DNA of 64,000 nt, from assembly GCA_027605045.1 (NCBI GenBank), contig JAQFWX010000160.1, positions 1 through 64,000 on the forward strand, in the 5' to 3' direction. Of the stretch, positions 35,581 through 47,700 are shown one piece after another. Position 1 is the first letter of the stretch. Every line of letters begins with the position of its first letter. Position numbers and translations under genes: made by a program. This DNA comes from Phallus indusiatus (lineage: Eukaryota > Basidiomycota > Agaricomycetes > Phallales > Phallaceae). The notes below the pieces were generated by a model. The model searched no databases, was not told the origin of the DNA, and worked only from the letters and a program-made list of their open reading frames with translations.

Positions 35581-35690
35581 ATATACTTGTGCAACTTGGT
35601 AAATCATCAATAGTCTATACTTCAAACTATAATTTTCTTAGGATCCTTTTTTTGGCTAAATCCTACAATACCTCCAGTGTTAGTTGTATC
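35581..35690. mobile_element. Fragment of a second CACTG transposon (right end)
   Basis: Contains the same GGATCC...GGCTAAATCCTACAAT...CTCCAGTG terminus as the right end of the element at 33487-35043. The rest of the copy is missing. Confidence 0.6.
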
Positions 35691-35868
35691 AGGGCCACAT
35701 GCTACATCATTGTTTTATGTATATAGTAGCTGTACCTAGAGTGAGGGTCCCTAAGCTTGTTCTCTTAGGATCCCCCTCCCTCTAGATGAGTAGTTGGTGT
35801 CTTTTCCAATATATTTCTTAGGACTCCCCTCCCTCTAGTCTGAGTTGAGTAGCCCTAACAATATTGAC
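35691..35868 (-). mobile_element. Family A LTR fragment
   Basis: Matches the 5' half of family A in reverse: ATGTATATAGTAGCTGTACC, then CTTGTTCTCTTAGGATCC, ending GTAGCCCTAACA. The other end of the LTR is missing. Confidence 0.7.
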
Positions 35869-35959
35869 ATTGAATGGGAGGAGGATGGATGAGATGTGGG
35901 GGAAGCAATGACAGTTGGTGCTGGTAATGGTGGCTTGCAGACCCTGGATAATGCAATAG

Positions 35960-36205
35960 TGGGTTGAGATTAAGGCTGTTCATGGGTTATGACTGGCAGG
36001 TTTGGGTACCTGTTTTCGGGTATCCTTAGTTATCCAGACCCAGACCCAAAAAAAACCTGTTTTGTTTGGGCACTTGCGGGTTTTTTTGGTACCTGTAGGT
36101 ACCCACAGGTTTTCTATATAAAATTTCACTAAAATTTGATGTTCAAACCCACAGGTTTTGTAAAAAAATTTCAAAACCCAAACCTGCTCCCTACCCACAG
36201 GTTTG
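35960..36205. repeat. hAT-type subterminal repeat cluster
   Basis: Many copies of ACCTGT/ACCCACAGGT-type motifs within 250 bp, the pattern seen at hAT ends. Probably a fragment of another hAT or MITE; no ORF or clear terminus was found. Confidence 0.45.
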
Positions 36206-37262
36206 TGTCAGAGTACGCTAGCTCCATGTCCTTATTTCCTTATGTTCTGATTCTCTCTTTCTCTTTCTGACCCCTCTTCAAGACTTCAAGTTCAAGTTCC
36301 TAGACCTCGAACTGTAGTTCTGTTATTTCTCATTTTCCTTATCTATTCCTTTCAATCTCTTCGAATTCAAACTCCGATTGAATTCTCCGAACCTCTTCAA
36401 ACTCCCTTTTATCGCCTCGGATCCCACGGCAATACTCATCTATTGCCAAGCACTTCCACGTAGTATATGTATCATAGCCCTAGAGGGAGATTGTTATGTA
36501 ACCACTTCATCTCCCTCACCAAAAACATCAAGATATAATGCTACAGCAACAAAACACCATAAAAACAAACAAAACCAAATAATCCAAGGACTTCTACATT
36601 TCTCGTCTTCCACTTCTATTTTCTTTTCCAATCCTTTTGCCACTTTGATCATACATGACATCATTCAGCAAAACACTTCAGCCAAGGGTAATTAGTAGGA
36701 AAAAGGTTACATTTATTTATCCTTATCTATTTTTCCATCTCAAATATTGTGTCATCTCTTGTGTCATTTACTATGTAATTATGAGGTAGCAAGTAGAATA
36801 GTTTAGCCCTAAACATGTATAAATAGGGCTCAGAAAATCATGTATCTACATCTTTTTGTTGTACCACACATCCAGTGTTAGCTAATAAAGCTCAGTAACA
36901 ACAAAAGGATCACTTTGACAAAGCACGCTTACCAAACCTCTTATCTAACTCTATCTGAGACTTGTGTTACAAGTCTCCTCTTAACCTTTATTGTTCAACT
37001 AACATTTCTATAGATTGGGAAACCTTCGCATAAGTACAGTTATTCCTGGCCTTACCTTTTAGTTGGATATGAATCTAAACAAAACGCTTAACAAGTAATT
37101 GTGTGTAACTCTATTTGATTAGCACATCAAGGAGTTCCATAACAGGGATCTCTAAGCTTGTTCTCTTAGGTTTCCTGCCCTCTAGGTGAGTAGTTAGTCA
37201 TTGTTCATCAATAGATCTTAGGTTTCCTGCCCTCTAGGTGTGTGCCCTGAGTCGCCCTAACA
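36206..37262 (-). mobile_element. Family C solo LTR, split by element D
   Basis: Starts TGTCAGAGTACGCTAGCTCC and ends GAGTCGCCCTAACA. The right part has the same duplicated module as families A and B (CTCTAGGTGAGTAGTTAGTC...). The middle differs from both. It is interrupted at 36492-37144 by element D. No target duplication found at the outer ends. Confidence 0.7.
36492..37144 (+). mobile_element. Family D solo LTR
   Basis: 653 bp from TGTTATGTAACC to GTTCCATAACA, with 7-bp inverted ends TGTTATG/CATAACA and a TATA box TGTATAAATAGGGCTC near 36816. Flanks GAGAT and GGGAT differ by one base, consistent with an aged 5-bp duplication. Confidence 0.7.
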
Positions 37263-37385
37263 ATCAGATTCTATTCATTTATATTCCATTTATCATTTTC
37301 ATATCTCATCCTTATTCTCCATTTATTTGTTCTGTCTATATTCCTGTTTCTCTACTCATGCACACTGTGCACTCACACCCGGTGT
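37263..37385 (-). mobile_element. Family A LTR fragment next to E copy a
   Basis: Resembles family-A LTR text (ATTCATTTATATTCCATTTA ... CTCTACTCATGCACACTGTG) and stops where E copy a begins. Confidence 0.55.
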
Positions 37386-37650
37386 TGTTGCGCACCAAAA
37401 TCTTTCTTATTAGGAAAGGTTCCATTTTTCCTTCTGGTTCAGAGTGGAGTTCTAATTCACCAGAAAACCCTTAAACATCCACACTTTTACCAAAGAACGA
37501 AAAACAACAAGAATGACTACTTTCTCTTAACTTTATTCCTCATCAATTTCTCTTCCTATTCCCCCTTCTCCAACCCACTCATCAGCCCCTTCTACTAATT
37601 AATCTGAATCTCCATTTCATTATTCACCTACCACCCCTCGGCCTTACAAT

Positions 37651-37956
37651 TTGGATTTTCATACAAACCTCTATGCATATATGACCACATTCACCAGCCT
37701 CAAACTGGACTCAGAGACATTTTTACCATCGTACCCCTCCTCGCACTTTGTATGTCAATGTAGAAGTTCAAATTACGCTCATCCTGGTATTGCATTTGGA
37801 GAGAAGGTTTATGTTATGGAGAAATTAGATTGGTATACAGTTATGAACATCTATTCGATACCAGAATCCAGCATACAAGATTCTTATCGAATTTGGTTAG
37901 CTACACAAGATGGACCAGAGTACACGTTTCTGGTACTAGATGTGCCAAGCCATTAA
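37651..37956 (+). pseudogene. E-element ORF1 relic (first)
   Basis: Open for about 100 codons and clearly related to ORF1 of copy b: CQCRSSNYAHPGIAFGEKVY and SYRIWLATQDGPEYTFLVLD match conserved blocks. The upstream start region has an early stop after MTTFS. Function unknown. Confidence 0.6.
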
Positions 37957-37991
37957 GTAGTTATGAAGGTCAAAACCAAACAACAACCTAG

Positions 37992-38164
37992 TGTTAGAAT
38001 ATGATCTGTACATCTCTCTAAGTAGATTAGATTATACCAGCACTATGGGCGCCCAGACGTGGTATAGGTAAGCCTGGAGTGATGGGAATACTCTTTATAC
38101 AGAGTATTCACCATCTGTCTCCAGTGTTGGATAATATAACATCATCTCTATACCAATTCTAATA
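37992..38164 (+). mobile_element. Copia-family solo LTR in E copy a
   Basis: TGTTAGAATATGATCTGTAC ... CCAATTCTAATA, the same LTR as at 43174 and 49308. Flanks CCTAG and ATCTT do not match, so this copy probably formed by recombination between two LTRs. Confidence 0.75.
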
Positions 38165-38179
38165 ATCTTTCGTTATCTC

Positions 38180-38643
38180 ATGATAGTCCTTGCACTCACA
38201 ATCTGGATATCGAGACAACTCTATTCACATATTATTCACCCACTCCTATTCTCGAGATTGACCCAAAGACATTACTCCCAGTCTACTTGCACCAGGTTCC
38301 TCGAACTATCAATAAGTGTAGAAGTTCAGATATCGTACACCCCTTCCTGGCCTTTGGAAAGGAAGTTTACATCAAAAAAGAATTGAGATGGTTCACAGTC
38401 ACTCATGTTTATTCAACTCCAGAATCAGCTCTACAAGATTCATATCATGTTTGGTCAACAGCACAAGTTGGATTGGATTACATGATTATGGTCCTGGATG
38501 TTCCCAGACGATGGATCCTAATAGCATGTAATCATCAACCTGCCTTAGGATTTTATCGATCACCTAATCCTATCCCTAAAGAACCTCTAAACCCTCTATT
38601 TCATGATCCTTCACCCCTCAATCCCCTACTTCCTCCGAAATGA
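38180..38643 (+). pseudogene. E-element ORF1 relic (second)
   Basis: Broken into two frames; contains KCRSSDIVHPFLAFGKEVYI, KELRWFTVTHVYSTPESALQ and MVLDVPRRWI, the ORF1 core. It ends in a proline-rich tail. Function unknown. Confidence 0.6.
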
Positions 38644-38861
38644 CCATACGACCTCCCCAATATCAGCAAACCCTTTGCACACTTTGACGTGTTTGTTCTG
38701 GTTTCCTGGAATGAACCTGATCAAGAAAATTTGGAGAACAATAAAGAGTAAAAGAATAATGATTCTGGAGAAGTTTCGCACCTTTCATTTTACCAAAAAC
38801 ATTCTTCCTGTTTTGGAGCTTTAATTCTCTTTTTCAACTCTTAACCTTCCCTTTATCCATT

Positions 38862-39407
38862 ATGTCCATCCAACCCATTGGTTATTGCACTCTCCCCATC
38901 ATCCCTATTCCTTATTATCCCGACCTTAATTCACCTCCTCCATATAGACTACATGGCGAATTTCAAACTGTGGTTCATGAATATCAATTGGAAAGTGATG
39001 AAGTAGAAGTAGAAGAAGATGATCCATGGCCACGACACTACAATCCAGTGCTCAATTTCCAGTATTTTTACGATGATCTGAAGCTACCCAACGAAATCAA
39101 AGTAAACAAATGCATTCATATCCCTATTATGCAAGTTTTGTATACTCTGATTGGGGCCCTTGTATCCCATCATCCTGGAATCTTAATTTGGCATCTTATG
39201 TTCTATTGCGCTGCCTTGTTCCACAATTATGTCCTTTTCCTAGATGTCTACTCTGAACCCCCTCCACATCAACCCACTGCTCCCTTGCCCAAATATGAAG
39301 AACCTGAAGTGCTTATACCTGATGCTCCTCGACTACACCAAAATCAAAATCACATGCATCCTATGATAGTCAACCCAATATCTAGACAACACAGGAGATT
39401 AGAATAA
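38862..39407 (+). CDS. E-element ORF2, diverged copy
   Basis: An uninterrupted 181-codon frame. It aligns loosely with ORF2 of copy b: FQYFYDDLKLPNEIKVNKCI corresponds to ILYDDLEVGYPRALTLY, GALVSHHPGILIWHLMFYCA to GFLTAQRDGVVIWRLVFRHW, and HNYVLFLDVYSEPPPHQPTA to GYVQFLFVDAPFFAMPPPPD. That such a diverged copy is still open, with the same layout, argues for a real protein. Function unknown. Confidence 0.55.
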   Translation: MSIQPIGYCTLPIIPIPYYPDLNSPPPYRLHGEFQTVVHEYQLESDEVEVEEDDPWPRHYNPVLNFQYFYDDLKLPNEIKVNKCIHIPIMQVLYTLIGALVSHHPGILIWHLMFYCAALFHNYVLFLDVYSEPPPHQPTAPLPKYEEPEVLIPDAPRLHQNQNHMHPMIVNPISRQHRRLE

Positions 39408-39446
39408 GAAGGGAAGGATAGTACTCATTGGTCAAGATCGCGATCC

Positions 39447-39841
39447 TGTTAGGGCTACTCAGCTCAGACTAGAGGGAGGGGATCCTAAGTAATATACTGG
39501 AAGATAACTATACTACTCACCTAGAGGGAGGGGATCCTAATAGAACAAGCTTAGGGACCCTCACTCTAGGTACAGCTACTATATACATAAAACGACAACG
39601 CGACGTGCGGCCCTGACACGACTAAGTGCTAGGTGCCTGAGCCAAACCTAAGCGACATGATGTCACAGGCATCACACTGGGTATGAGCATGCAATGCACA
39701 CGAGTAGAGAAGTGGAAATAGGGACAAAACAAATGAACAGAAGATAAAGATAAGATATGGAAATAACAAATGGAATATAAATGAAATAATGCCGATGATA
39801 ATAAATAAGGAAAATGAGAGTGGCGGCAGCATACCCTGACA
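39447..39841 (+). mobile_element. Family A solo LTR, complete
   Basis: 395 bp from TGTTAGGGCTACTCAGCTC to CATACCCTGACA, flanked by GATCC on both sides (39442-39446, 39842-39846). It has two CTAGAGGGAGGGGATCC modules and a TATA box CTACTATATACATAAAAC. This copy defines the family. Confidence 0.9.
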
Positions 39842-40781
39842 GATCCCTTCCTTTTGATAGAAGCCAAGGGTACTCTAAGAACTCAATGAATCCATTGACA
39901 GATACCTGATCAGTAGGAAGAACAAGAGGATGATGGTATGGTTCAAGATAGAGGCAGCATGGGAAGTGCCAGGTGTTGATTATGGCAAGGCTGTGTTATG
40001 AGTCAGTTCCTTCTTTTTCTGTCAATCTCTCTTTTGTGTTTCTTTTGTTCCTTTGTTTTCTGTTCTTGATTTTCCCGTCATCATTTCTTGTGTCAATATG
40101 AAATCTCTTCTTTTTGTTGTAATTGTATCTCCCTTCTTTCTCTCTCAATTCTCCTATCCTCTCATTTCTCTTCTTAGTCTTATTATTTCTTTTTGTTTGT
40201 TATCCTGGTGAACGATGTGTGATCGTCTCACCAATGCTATGAACTCTGTAAGGTATAAATACTGCATGTAAATACTTGTAACAGCAACAATCTACTGAAC
40301 AGGTTGTCTCACAGTTAAGTTCAGTCAAGTCAAGTTAAAGTCAAGCTCAAGTCTAGTGTTTTGTCTCTCATCTATATCTTTGCTCATGTCCATATCTTTG
40401 GAACACTCTGAGTGAGGTCTCAGAGTATAAACTAGCGAATTTTACTTTCAGTTCTCGCATCACTAACTCGTATAGGAATACAGTCATCATTGATTGCAGG
40501 TCCTCCGTTTTTAGTTTCCCCCCAGTCGCATTTCAAGTTCATTGCCAACTTTCTGTTCACTATCTCACCTGCACACTTGCATACTACGATCCTTCTTTAT
40601 CGTTGCAGTTTCAATATTAGCGCATACATACTGCTCCCCACTCACTCACATTCTCTTACTCTCTACTCAAATTGAGCACAAGGACCCACTTCACGGTATA
40701 CTAACTGACCTCAAATCAAATATCCAGTTGTAGTCCAATCATTTATAGCCGATACATTTAGCTATACTTCAGATCCTTACA

Positions 40782-43173
40782 CCGAGTGTTACCCCAACTA
40801 AGAGGATCTTTTTGGTGCAGCAGCACATCACCAATATTGTAGAAAGCTTACCTTCAGCACCTTCACACATGGCCAGGCCATGAGCTGCTTGTCCAGCAGG
40901 AACCTTTGTGATACTTGCTCAATAATGTCCAGTTTACAGTTTTCTCTTTCATTGTGTCTCTTTTTTCTAGTTCTTTTCCAAGTCCACACAATCATCATTT
41001 CTTCTTCTTCTCCTCCTCCTCTTCCTCTCTATCATTTTGAGAAACATTTGCTCAAGACTTGATCAGGAGTATTCTGATCCTTTTCTCATTCAGTGGGACA
41101 TTACTGAGGATACTTCAAACTTCACATCAGTTTTGTTTTTCTGTCTTTTTTGTGTGAAACTTAATATAATCTTATGTACTTTTGACAGACCTCCTCCTTC
41201 TTCTGTTTGCCATGTATTGTAACCTGTCCACTGGTATTTTTCACTCTCACCAATCCCTTAGCTAGTATCACTTTGCACATTAAAGTCCATACACAAGCAA
41301 TACAATCCAGTGAAATTGATTACTGCTGCTTAGACAAAGCATATTATACTAAGTGTTGCAAGCCCTTTAAAATTCCTTTGGTAAGTCTTCTTTTTGTAGT
41401 ACCAGAATTTTTGAAAAGAAGCAGAAGATGTAGTTAGTTGTTATCATTCTCTCTCTATCATCATCTCATCTCTTCCTCATCCTCCCACATAAAACCCACT
41501 TCATCATTGTCAAGTATACTATATATCAATATAATAGGTAAGTATTGCTTAAGTAATTCTTATTTGGTGAACAAGATGTTTATATTATTATTTCAAGAGA
41601 CATTATGCAATTATATCAATTGGGACAAGATTGATGTCCCCAAATCTGGTGAAGGTTGGATGATCCCTGGTAAGTAGTTCAACCAGTTTCCTACACCTAT
41701 TCATTTACAAACCCATGTAGTATTTTCAAACAGGGTCAGATTTTCCTGAAAACCTCACACCTGATGGTTTGAAGTGGAGAGTCAACTCCATACCAACAGC
41801 AGTAGTGAGTTTATTCATTTTATATTTCATATATCCTCTCATGTCTTGTTTTTTAGATGCCATCCTCTCACATATGTGAGATGTTTAGAATTCTGTAATA
41901 CTTCTTCCTTAATACTTCTTCCTCTTCTACAAGTCATTCACATTATACTTAGGTATATCATGCAGAACCAGCAATGCAATCATGGTGGTGAGTCTTTTCA
42001 TTTTGTATTTCACATATCCTCTGATGTCCTCCTTTTAGATCAGATGCCATGTCGACTTAAAATGCTTGTCTGGTGACATGTAATACTTTTGTCTTTTTTT
42101 CTTCCCCTCTCCAAGTTACTCACCTAGATAGCAATATCATGGACATGTCATTGTCCAGTTACCACACATTCATGAGCAAAGTATTAGAATATGATCTGTA
42201 AGTCTCTTTAAGTAGATTAGATTATACCAGGACTATGGGTGCTCAAATGCTGCATAGGTAAGCCCGGAGTGATGGGAATACTTTTTATACAGAGTATTCA
42301 CCATCTGTCTCTAGTTACAAAGGGAGTTGATTATTTTTTATTAGTCAACAAGTGTTGTCCTAAGATCAAGTCAAATGAACATTTGTCGATTTCACATCTG
42401 CACACTTTGTCAATATGAGTCTTCTAATTGATTGTTCCCTATGGCATTAGTTCATATAAATTTTTTAGTGTTATTTTGGAATTCTTCTTCCCCCTTGTTT
42501 TCAGATTATAATATCATATAATGTTATGCACTTCAAGGGGAAGGATGCCATCTGGAAAACTCTAGACATGTGCTTGGAAGGATGTCAGGTTGAAAAAGCT
42601 CCAGCTAAGGTGGATATTATTATTATTAACATTGCTCCAGCATTCCCCTTTTGGTAAGGATGGGATCTTGTTGACCTTTCAAATTGTCAAATGTCTCATT
42701 ACTCAAGCAAAGCCGATAGGTCTGTGTGGACACAATGTATGAAAACAGTATTATTGGCATGTAGACAGTATGTAGATGCACTTCTATACAATACAATATA
42801 TTTACATCATACAAAAAATACTTCCTATACTATATCTCTCCAACATATTTGACAATTGAAGCAGAGTCCTTATTCCCGCAAACTTAACATTAATAAAACA
42901 ATATATAATATAGAGGATGTCATCATGAGTATGGTCATAATATCCAGCTGTCTGAATCCTCCTTGAATATGCATTCAATTGGTTGCCACAGACGGAATAA
43001 AGGTGAGTGTGAGATGAACAACAGCACATATATATGTATATATTATATATTATACACGCATATATTGAGTACAAAGAACGGACAAACAGAGCTCATAAAG
43101 CAAGGAAACAACAAGATTCAGCACTGGGTATGGGGAACCAGTTTGGATCCTGAAACAGCTATGCCCTCCAAAT
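40782..43173 (+). other. Unassigned transposon-derived region with exon-like pieces
   Basis: Several short, intron-like separated open pieces on the plus strand look coding (for example NWDKIDVPKSGEGWMIP near 41618, FPENLTPDGLKWRVN near 41740, MHFKGKDAIWKTLDMCLEGC near 42527, GNNKIQHWVWGTSLDPETAM near 43105) and are joined by GTAAGT-like donors. I do not recognise the protein. A copia LTR fragment lies at 42182-42315. The region may be the decayed body of a transposon or a captured gene. Confidence 0.35.
42182..42315 (+). mobile_element. Copia-family LTR fragment
   Basis: Matches the first 130 bp of the copia LTR (TATTAGAATATGATCTGTAA to CACCATCTGTCTCTAG); the 3' end is missing. Confidence 0.65.
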
Positions 43174-43409
43174 TGTTAGAATATGATCTATACATCTCTC
43201 TAGGTAGATTAGATTATACCAGCGCTATGGGCGCCTAATAGGCGGTATAGGTAAGCCTGGAGTGATGGGAATACTCTTTATACAGAGTATTCACCATCCA
43301 TCTCCAGGTATGTTCATAATTCATGAAATACTCTTTATACAGAGTATTCACCATCTGTCTCCAGTGTTGTTGAGGATAATATAACATTGTCTCTATACCA
43401 ATTCTAATA
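43174..43409 (+). mobile_element. Copia-family solo LTR, complete
   Basis: TGTTAGAATATGATCTATAC to CCAATTCTAATA with CAAAT on both sides (43169-43173, 43410-43414). The segment GAATACTCTTTATACAGAGT occurs twice inside. The LTR ends TG...TA rather than TG...CA. It splits a coding-looking frame that rejoins as PGPDGIYAGKNG on the right. Confidence 0.85.
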
Positions 43410-43796
43410 CAAATTCCAGGGCCAGATGGAATTTATGCTGGAAAAAATGGTTCACCAACTGGGACAGAAGTATCCCAACAGATTTTGCAACACTTGTTCA
43501 TTTTCTTAAAAAAACGACAATCCATCTTCAGCTTGATGCATTACAGAGTTAAGTAGCTTGGTGTAGCATCAAGTGAATTGACAGAAATGATGACTATCTG
43601 TTGATTTATATAAAATGAAGAGAATAAAGGTTGCTTCTTAAGGCTCTCAATGGTGGATATTTGGGTATGTCAAAAATTTTGGTATCCTTGACCTGACATG
43701 GGTTTTAACTTACATGACAACCTACAGCTAGGCAGGTCATTTCAAAACAAATGGAAAGTACCATCATCTTCTTGTACGATTTTACAACATGCATGA

Positions 43797-44062
43797 TAAG
43801 GTTCTCAACGGGTTTTACCCGTGGGTATGGGTACCCGCGCCCGCAGGTACCCGAACCTGTGGGTTTGATTTTTTCCAAAACCCGCGGGTATAGGTACGGG
43901 TTTTTCACGGGTTTACCCGCATACCCGCGGGTATCGGGTCAAACCCGTTTCTCAAAAATCGAAAATTGCAAAACCCGGGGCAGGTATGGTTTAGCTTTTT
44001 GCACGAAAATACCCATACCCGCGGGTATTACCCGTCATACCCGAAACCCGTTGAGACCCTTA
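43797..44062. mobile_element. hAT-type MITE
   Basis: 266 bp with inverted ends TAAGGTTCTCAACGGG / TAAGGGTCTCAACGGG and exact 8-bp duplications ATGCATGA (43789-43796, 44063-44070), the hallmark of hAT. It is packed with ACCCGYGGGTA-type subterminal motifs and encodes nothing. Confidence 0.9.
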
Positions 44063-44121
44063 ATGCATGAGATTTCAAACACATGCATGTTGTCTCATGA
44101 AAGACAAAAATCATATCTAAG

Positions 44122-44713
44122 CATTAAAATTGATATAGACGATGTTATATTATCCTCAACAACACTGGAGACAGATGGTGAATACTGTTATGGTACGCTA
44201 GCGCCTCGTCCGATTATTCAATCTTTTCGATTTCTTTCGGTTTCATTTCGTGTTACGATTTCCTTCATTTCCCGTACTTTGCCGTTCCCACTATTTTTCG
44301 TCATTTTCTGTTTTCTCGATTTCTTCGATCTCTTTCGATTTCTGTTTGTATCTCCTCGGATCCCATGGAGATCAGTCAGGCGCCTCGTATTCGGTACTTA
44401 TATGCGTTTTCCCTAGAGGGGGATACCTAAGCTTGTTCTCTTAGGTTTTCCCTCCTCTAGGTGAGTAGTTAGTCGCTGCCCCTCAATAGATCTTAGGTTT
44501 TCCCTCCTCTACATGGGTGCCCTGAGTCGCCCTAACAAATACTCTGTATATATTATTTCATGAATTATGAACATACCTGGAGACAGATGGTGAATACTCA
44601 GAGTATTCCCATCACTCCAGGCTTACCTATACCGCGTCTGGGCGCCTATTAGGCGCCCATAGCACTGGTACAATCTAATCTACCTAGAGAGATGTACAGA
44701 TCATATTCTAACA
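44122..44713 (-). mobile_element. 3' LTR of a degenerate Ty1/copia element
   Basis: On the minus strand it begins TGTTAGAATATGATCTG right after a polypurine tract AGGGGGAG (44714-44721 in reverse). It contains a nested family-B LTR (44186-44537, duplication AATAC). Its outer end is CAATTTTAATG near 44122. Confidence 0.8.
44186..44537 (-). mobile_element. Family B solo LTR (copy 5)
   Basis: 352 bp, TGTTATGGTACGCTAGC to GTCGCCCTAACA, with AATAC duplications (44181-44185, 44538-44542). Nested in the copia 3' LTR. Confidence 0.9.
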
Positions 44714-47700
44714 CTCCCCCTTGATCAAACAACTCTAACAAATTCCCATCATTTTTCTAAACACTTCTCTACCTTTGGTTTCGCCAATGCTTTTGTCAAC
44801 AGGTCTGCAAGCATCAAGTCAGTCGATATACGCTCCAAGTTTATCTTTTCCCTCTCAACTTCCTGTCTCAACCAATAAGTGTCCAAATCCAAGTGTTTCA
44901 TCCTTCCATGATGATCAGGATCCTTCCCAACTGCAATTGCTGACTGATTGTCAATATGCAGTGTTGAAGCTCCATCACATTTATATCCTAACTCAGTGAA
45001 CAAGTTCCGCAACCATAAAATTTCTTGACCAGCTCCAACTGCAGCAATGTTGTACTCTACCTCTGTAGTAGACAGTGTAACAAGTGTCTGCAGCTTACTT
45101 CACCAGCTAATGGCCCCAGTTCCCATTTTCACCAAGTATGCTCCTGTAGACTTCCTAGTTGACACATCTCCAGCATGATCAGCATCTGAATAAGATACAA
45201 ACAACTCATTTGAATCACTGGGTCCAATTGTAAGTCCCATGTTCAATGTGCCCTTTATGTATCTAAATAATCGCTTTACTGCTTCCCAATGAGCTAGCTC
45301 TTCCAGGATTTGAATTGAATCTTGCAAGTACCAACAGCATAAGCAATGTCAGGTTGAGTTGCAACAGTCAAATACATCAAAGATCCAACTGCATTGAATC
45401 TCCTCTGGTGTTGTAGCACATTGATCTTTACTCAAGTGCAGTCCTGGCTCCATAGGTGTTCCAACAGGATTAAAATTAGCAAGTCCATATCTCTCCAGCA
45501 TATCCAATATATACTGATGCTGTGAGAGTGTAATGGTTCGCTTGTTCCTGTCCCTTTCAATTCCAACACCAAGTAAGTAAAAAGTAAGTCCAAGGTCATG
45601 AATTTTGAAATGGGCCTTCAAGTCATTCTTCAATTCCTGAATGGCAGACTTACCCAAAGACTATGTTCACACAACACCTATTTGGAATCCCAAGCTGAGA
45701 AGTACAGAGTTCAACTTCTTTCGCCAAATTCGAGGTGACTGCTTAAGACCATATAGTCCCTTGAGCAGTAACAAGAATTCATCTCTGGCACCTTGGTGAA
45801 ACCCTTCAGGCTGTTCCATATAGACCTCTTTCTCTAACTCCCCATTCAAGAATGCAGATGAGATATCAACACTTTCAAGTTCAAGATCTTCAAGTGCAGC
45901 AAGACCAAGTACAGCTCACAGAGTTGCCCATTTAGCTGTGGGTGCAAAAGTGTCCTTGAAATCAAATCCAGGATGCTGTGCATATCCCTTTGCTACAACT
46001 CGAGCTTTGTATCCGTCAATCGAGCCATCCTTCTTATGTTTGACTACAAATACCCATCTAGAGCCAATAGACTTGCGACCTTCAGCTTGGCCAATTTCCA
46101 TGTTCCATTGTCAACCAATGCTTTGATCTCCTGGTATGCAGCATTATACCACATGTCAGCTTCAGGAATGTTCATGGCTTCAGCAAGTGTCTTTGGAGCT
46201 TTATCATGTGCAGACACCTTATATGCATATTCAAATGCATCCTGAACTGACAACAGACTGTTTACTGCATAAGATACATAGTCAGCATCAGCTCTGTCAA
46301 GAGGAAGTGTGTCGAGTTCATCACCACTAGATTCAACTGCAGGAGTTGGTTCTCTGTAATTTCTGTTTCTAGTGTGATCAACCTTCCACCATTCACCAGG
46401 AGGTGCTCTAACACGCTGGGGATGCTCTCTGGGAGGTAATACAACTTTCCTTCGCTGAACTGGTTGGGGTGGAGGAGATGGATTCTCAGAGGAATCTGAA
46501 GACTGAGCAGGAGAAGGTGGCCTATCTGGTGCATCAGGTGCATCATGATCCACATTCTCAGGCCTATCTCCCCCTGGATTCAGATTCCGTGCATCTCCAT
46601 TAGGTGCATCCACAGCAATTGGGACAGTTACAACAAGTGGCTCTACATTGGTTTGAACAGGCATAGAATCAGAATTTGACCTTGTAAGACCTGGGAAGGC
46701 TCTCTCATCAAACACTGCATCATTACTGATCACAGTCTTCTTTGTCAATGGATTGTAGAATATCCATGCTTTGTACTCTGGTGGATATCCAATAAACACA
46801 CATTTCTGTGTATGAGAGCCAAGACCCACTCTAATCCTTTTGAACATGAACATAGGCAGTGCAACCAAACACTCGAAGATGTGAAACCTGGTAAAAGGCA
46901 CTTCACCATTTAATGCCTTGGTAGGAGAGTGATTTCTAGTATGTGCAATTGCAAGTACAGCATGACCCCAGAACGAAGGAGGAAAATGTGCTTGCTCTTG
47001 TACTGAAGTAGCAGCTTCCTCAAGTGTTCTGTTATATCTCTCAGCGACTCCATTTTCATTGGAATGATTTCTGACAGTGTGCTGCCTTTGAATACCAGCA
47101 GTAGCCATGAAATTATCAAATTCCTTTGAAATGTACTCGCCTCCCTTGTCATCTCTGAAGCACTTTATCTTTGCATCTAACAGATTCTCAACAAGTGCTT
47201 TGTACTTTTTAAATGCATCAAATGCATCGCTCTTCTGTTTAATCAGGGCAACAACAGCATATCTCGAGGCATCATTAATGAAGGTAATCCAATAATGAAA
47301 ACCCCCAGAGGTTTTTACTGGCAGAGGACCATGCAAGTCAGAGTGAACAAGTTCAAGTGGCTTTGTGTATCTATGATTAGCCACTTTGTTGATGATCCTG
47401 TGCTGCTTTCCAGCAATGCATGGTTCGCAAATTGGATCAGGATCTTGTTCAGACTCGAGTTTCATACCAGTAACCCATCCCTTATCAACAAGTCACTTGA
47501 CATCAGCCAAATTTAAATGACTGAAGCGACGATGCCAAAGTGAGTAGTCCAATAATACTCTTTGGAACTCTAATACAGGCGCATTTTTCAAGTCAGGTTT
47601 AAATCTAACCACTCCAATCCCAGCAGACATGATCTGATTACCATCTGCGAGTTTGATTGGGATGGACAATGGTTGATAACTACTAAACCAATGACGATGG

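Larger units (their letters stand above)
37386..40781 (+). mobile_element. Element E, copy a (diverged, rearranged)
   Basis: Starts TGTTGCGCACCAAAATC and ends GATCCTTACA, as do copies b and c. It contains a first ORF1 relic, a copia LTR (37992-38164), a second ORF1 relic, ORF2 (38862-39407), a family-A LTR (39447-39841) and the 3' region with TATA box GGTATAAATACTGCATG near 40251. Two ORF1 copies around a copia LTR without target duplication suggest that two E copies were fused by recombination between LTRs. Confidence 0.65.

Noticed and set aside
37263..40781. Host secreted effector genes (small Pro/Tyr-rich ORFs)
   Set aside because: The ORFs have no signal peptide and belong to the repeated element E, so an effector label is not supported.
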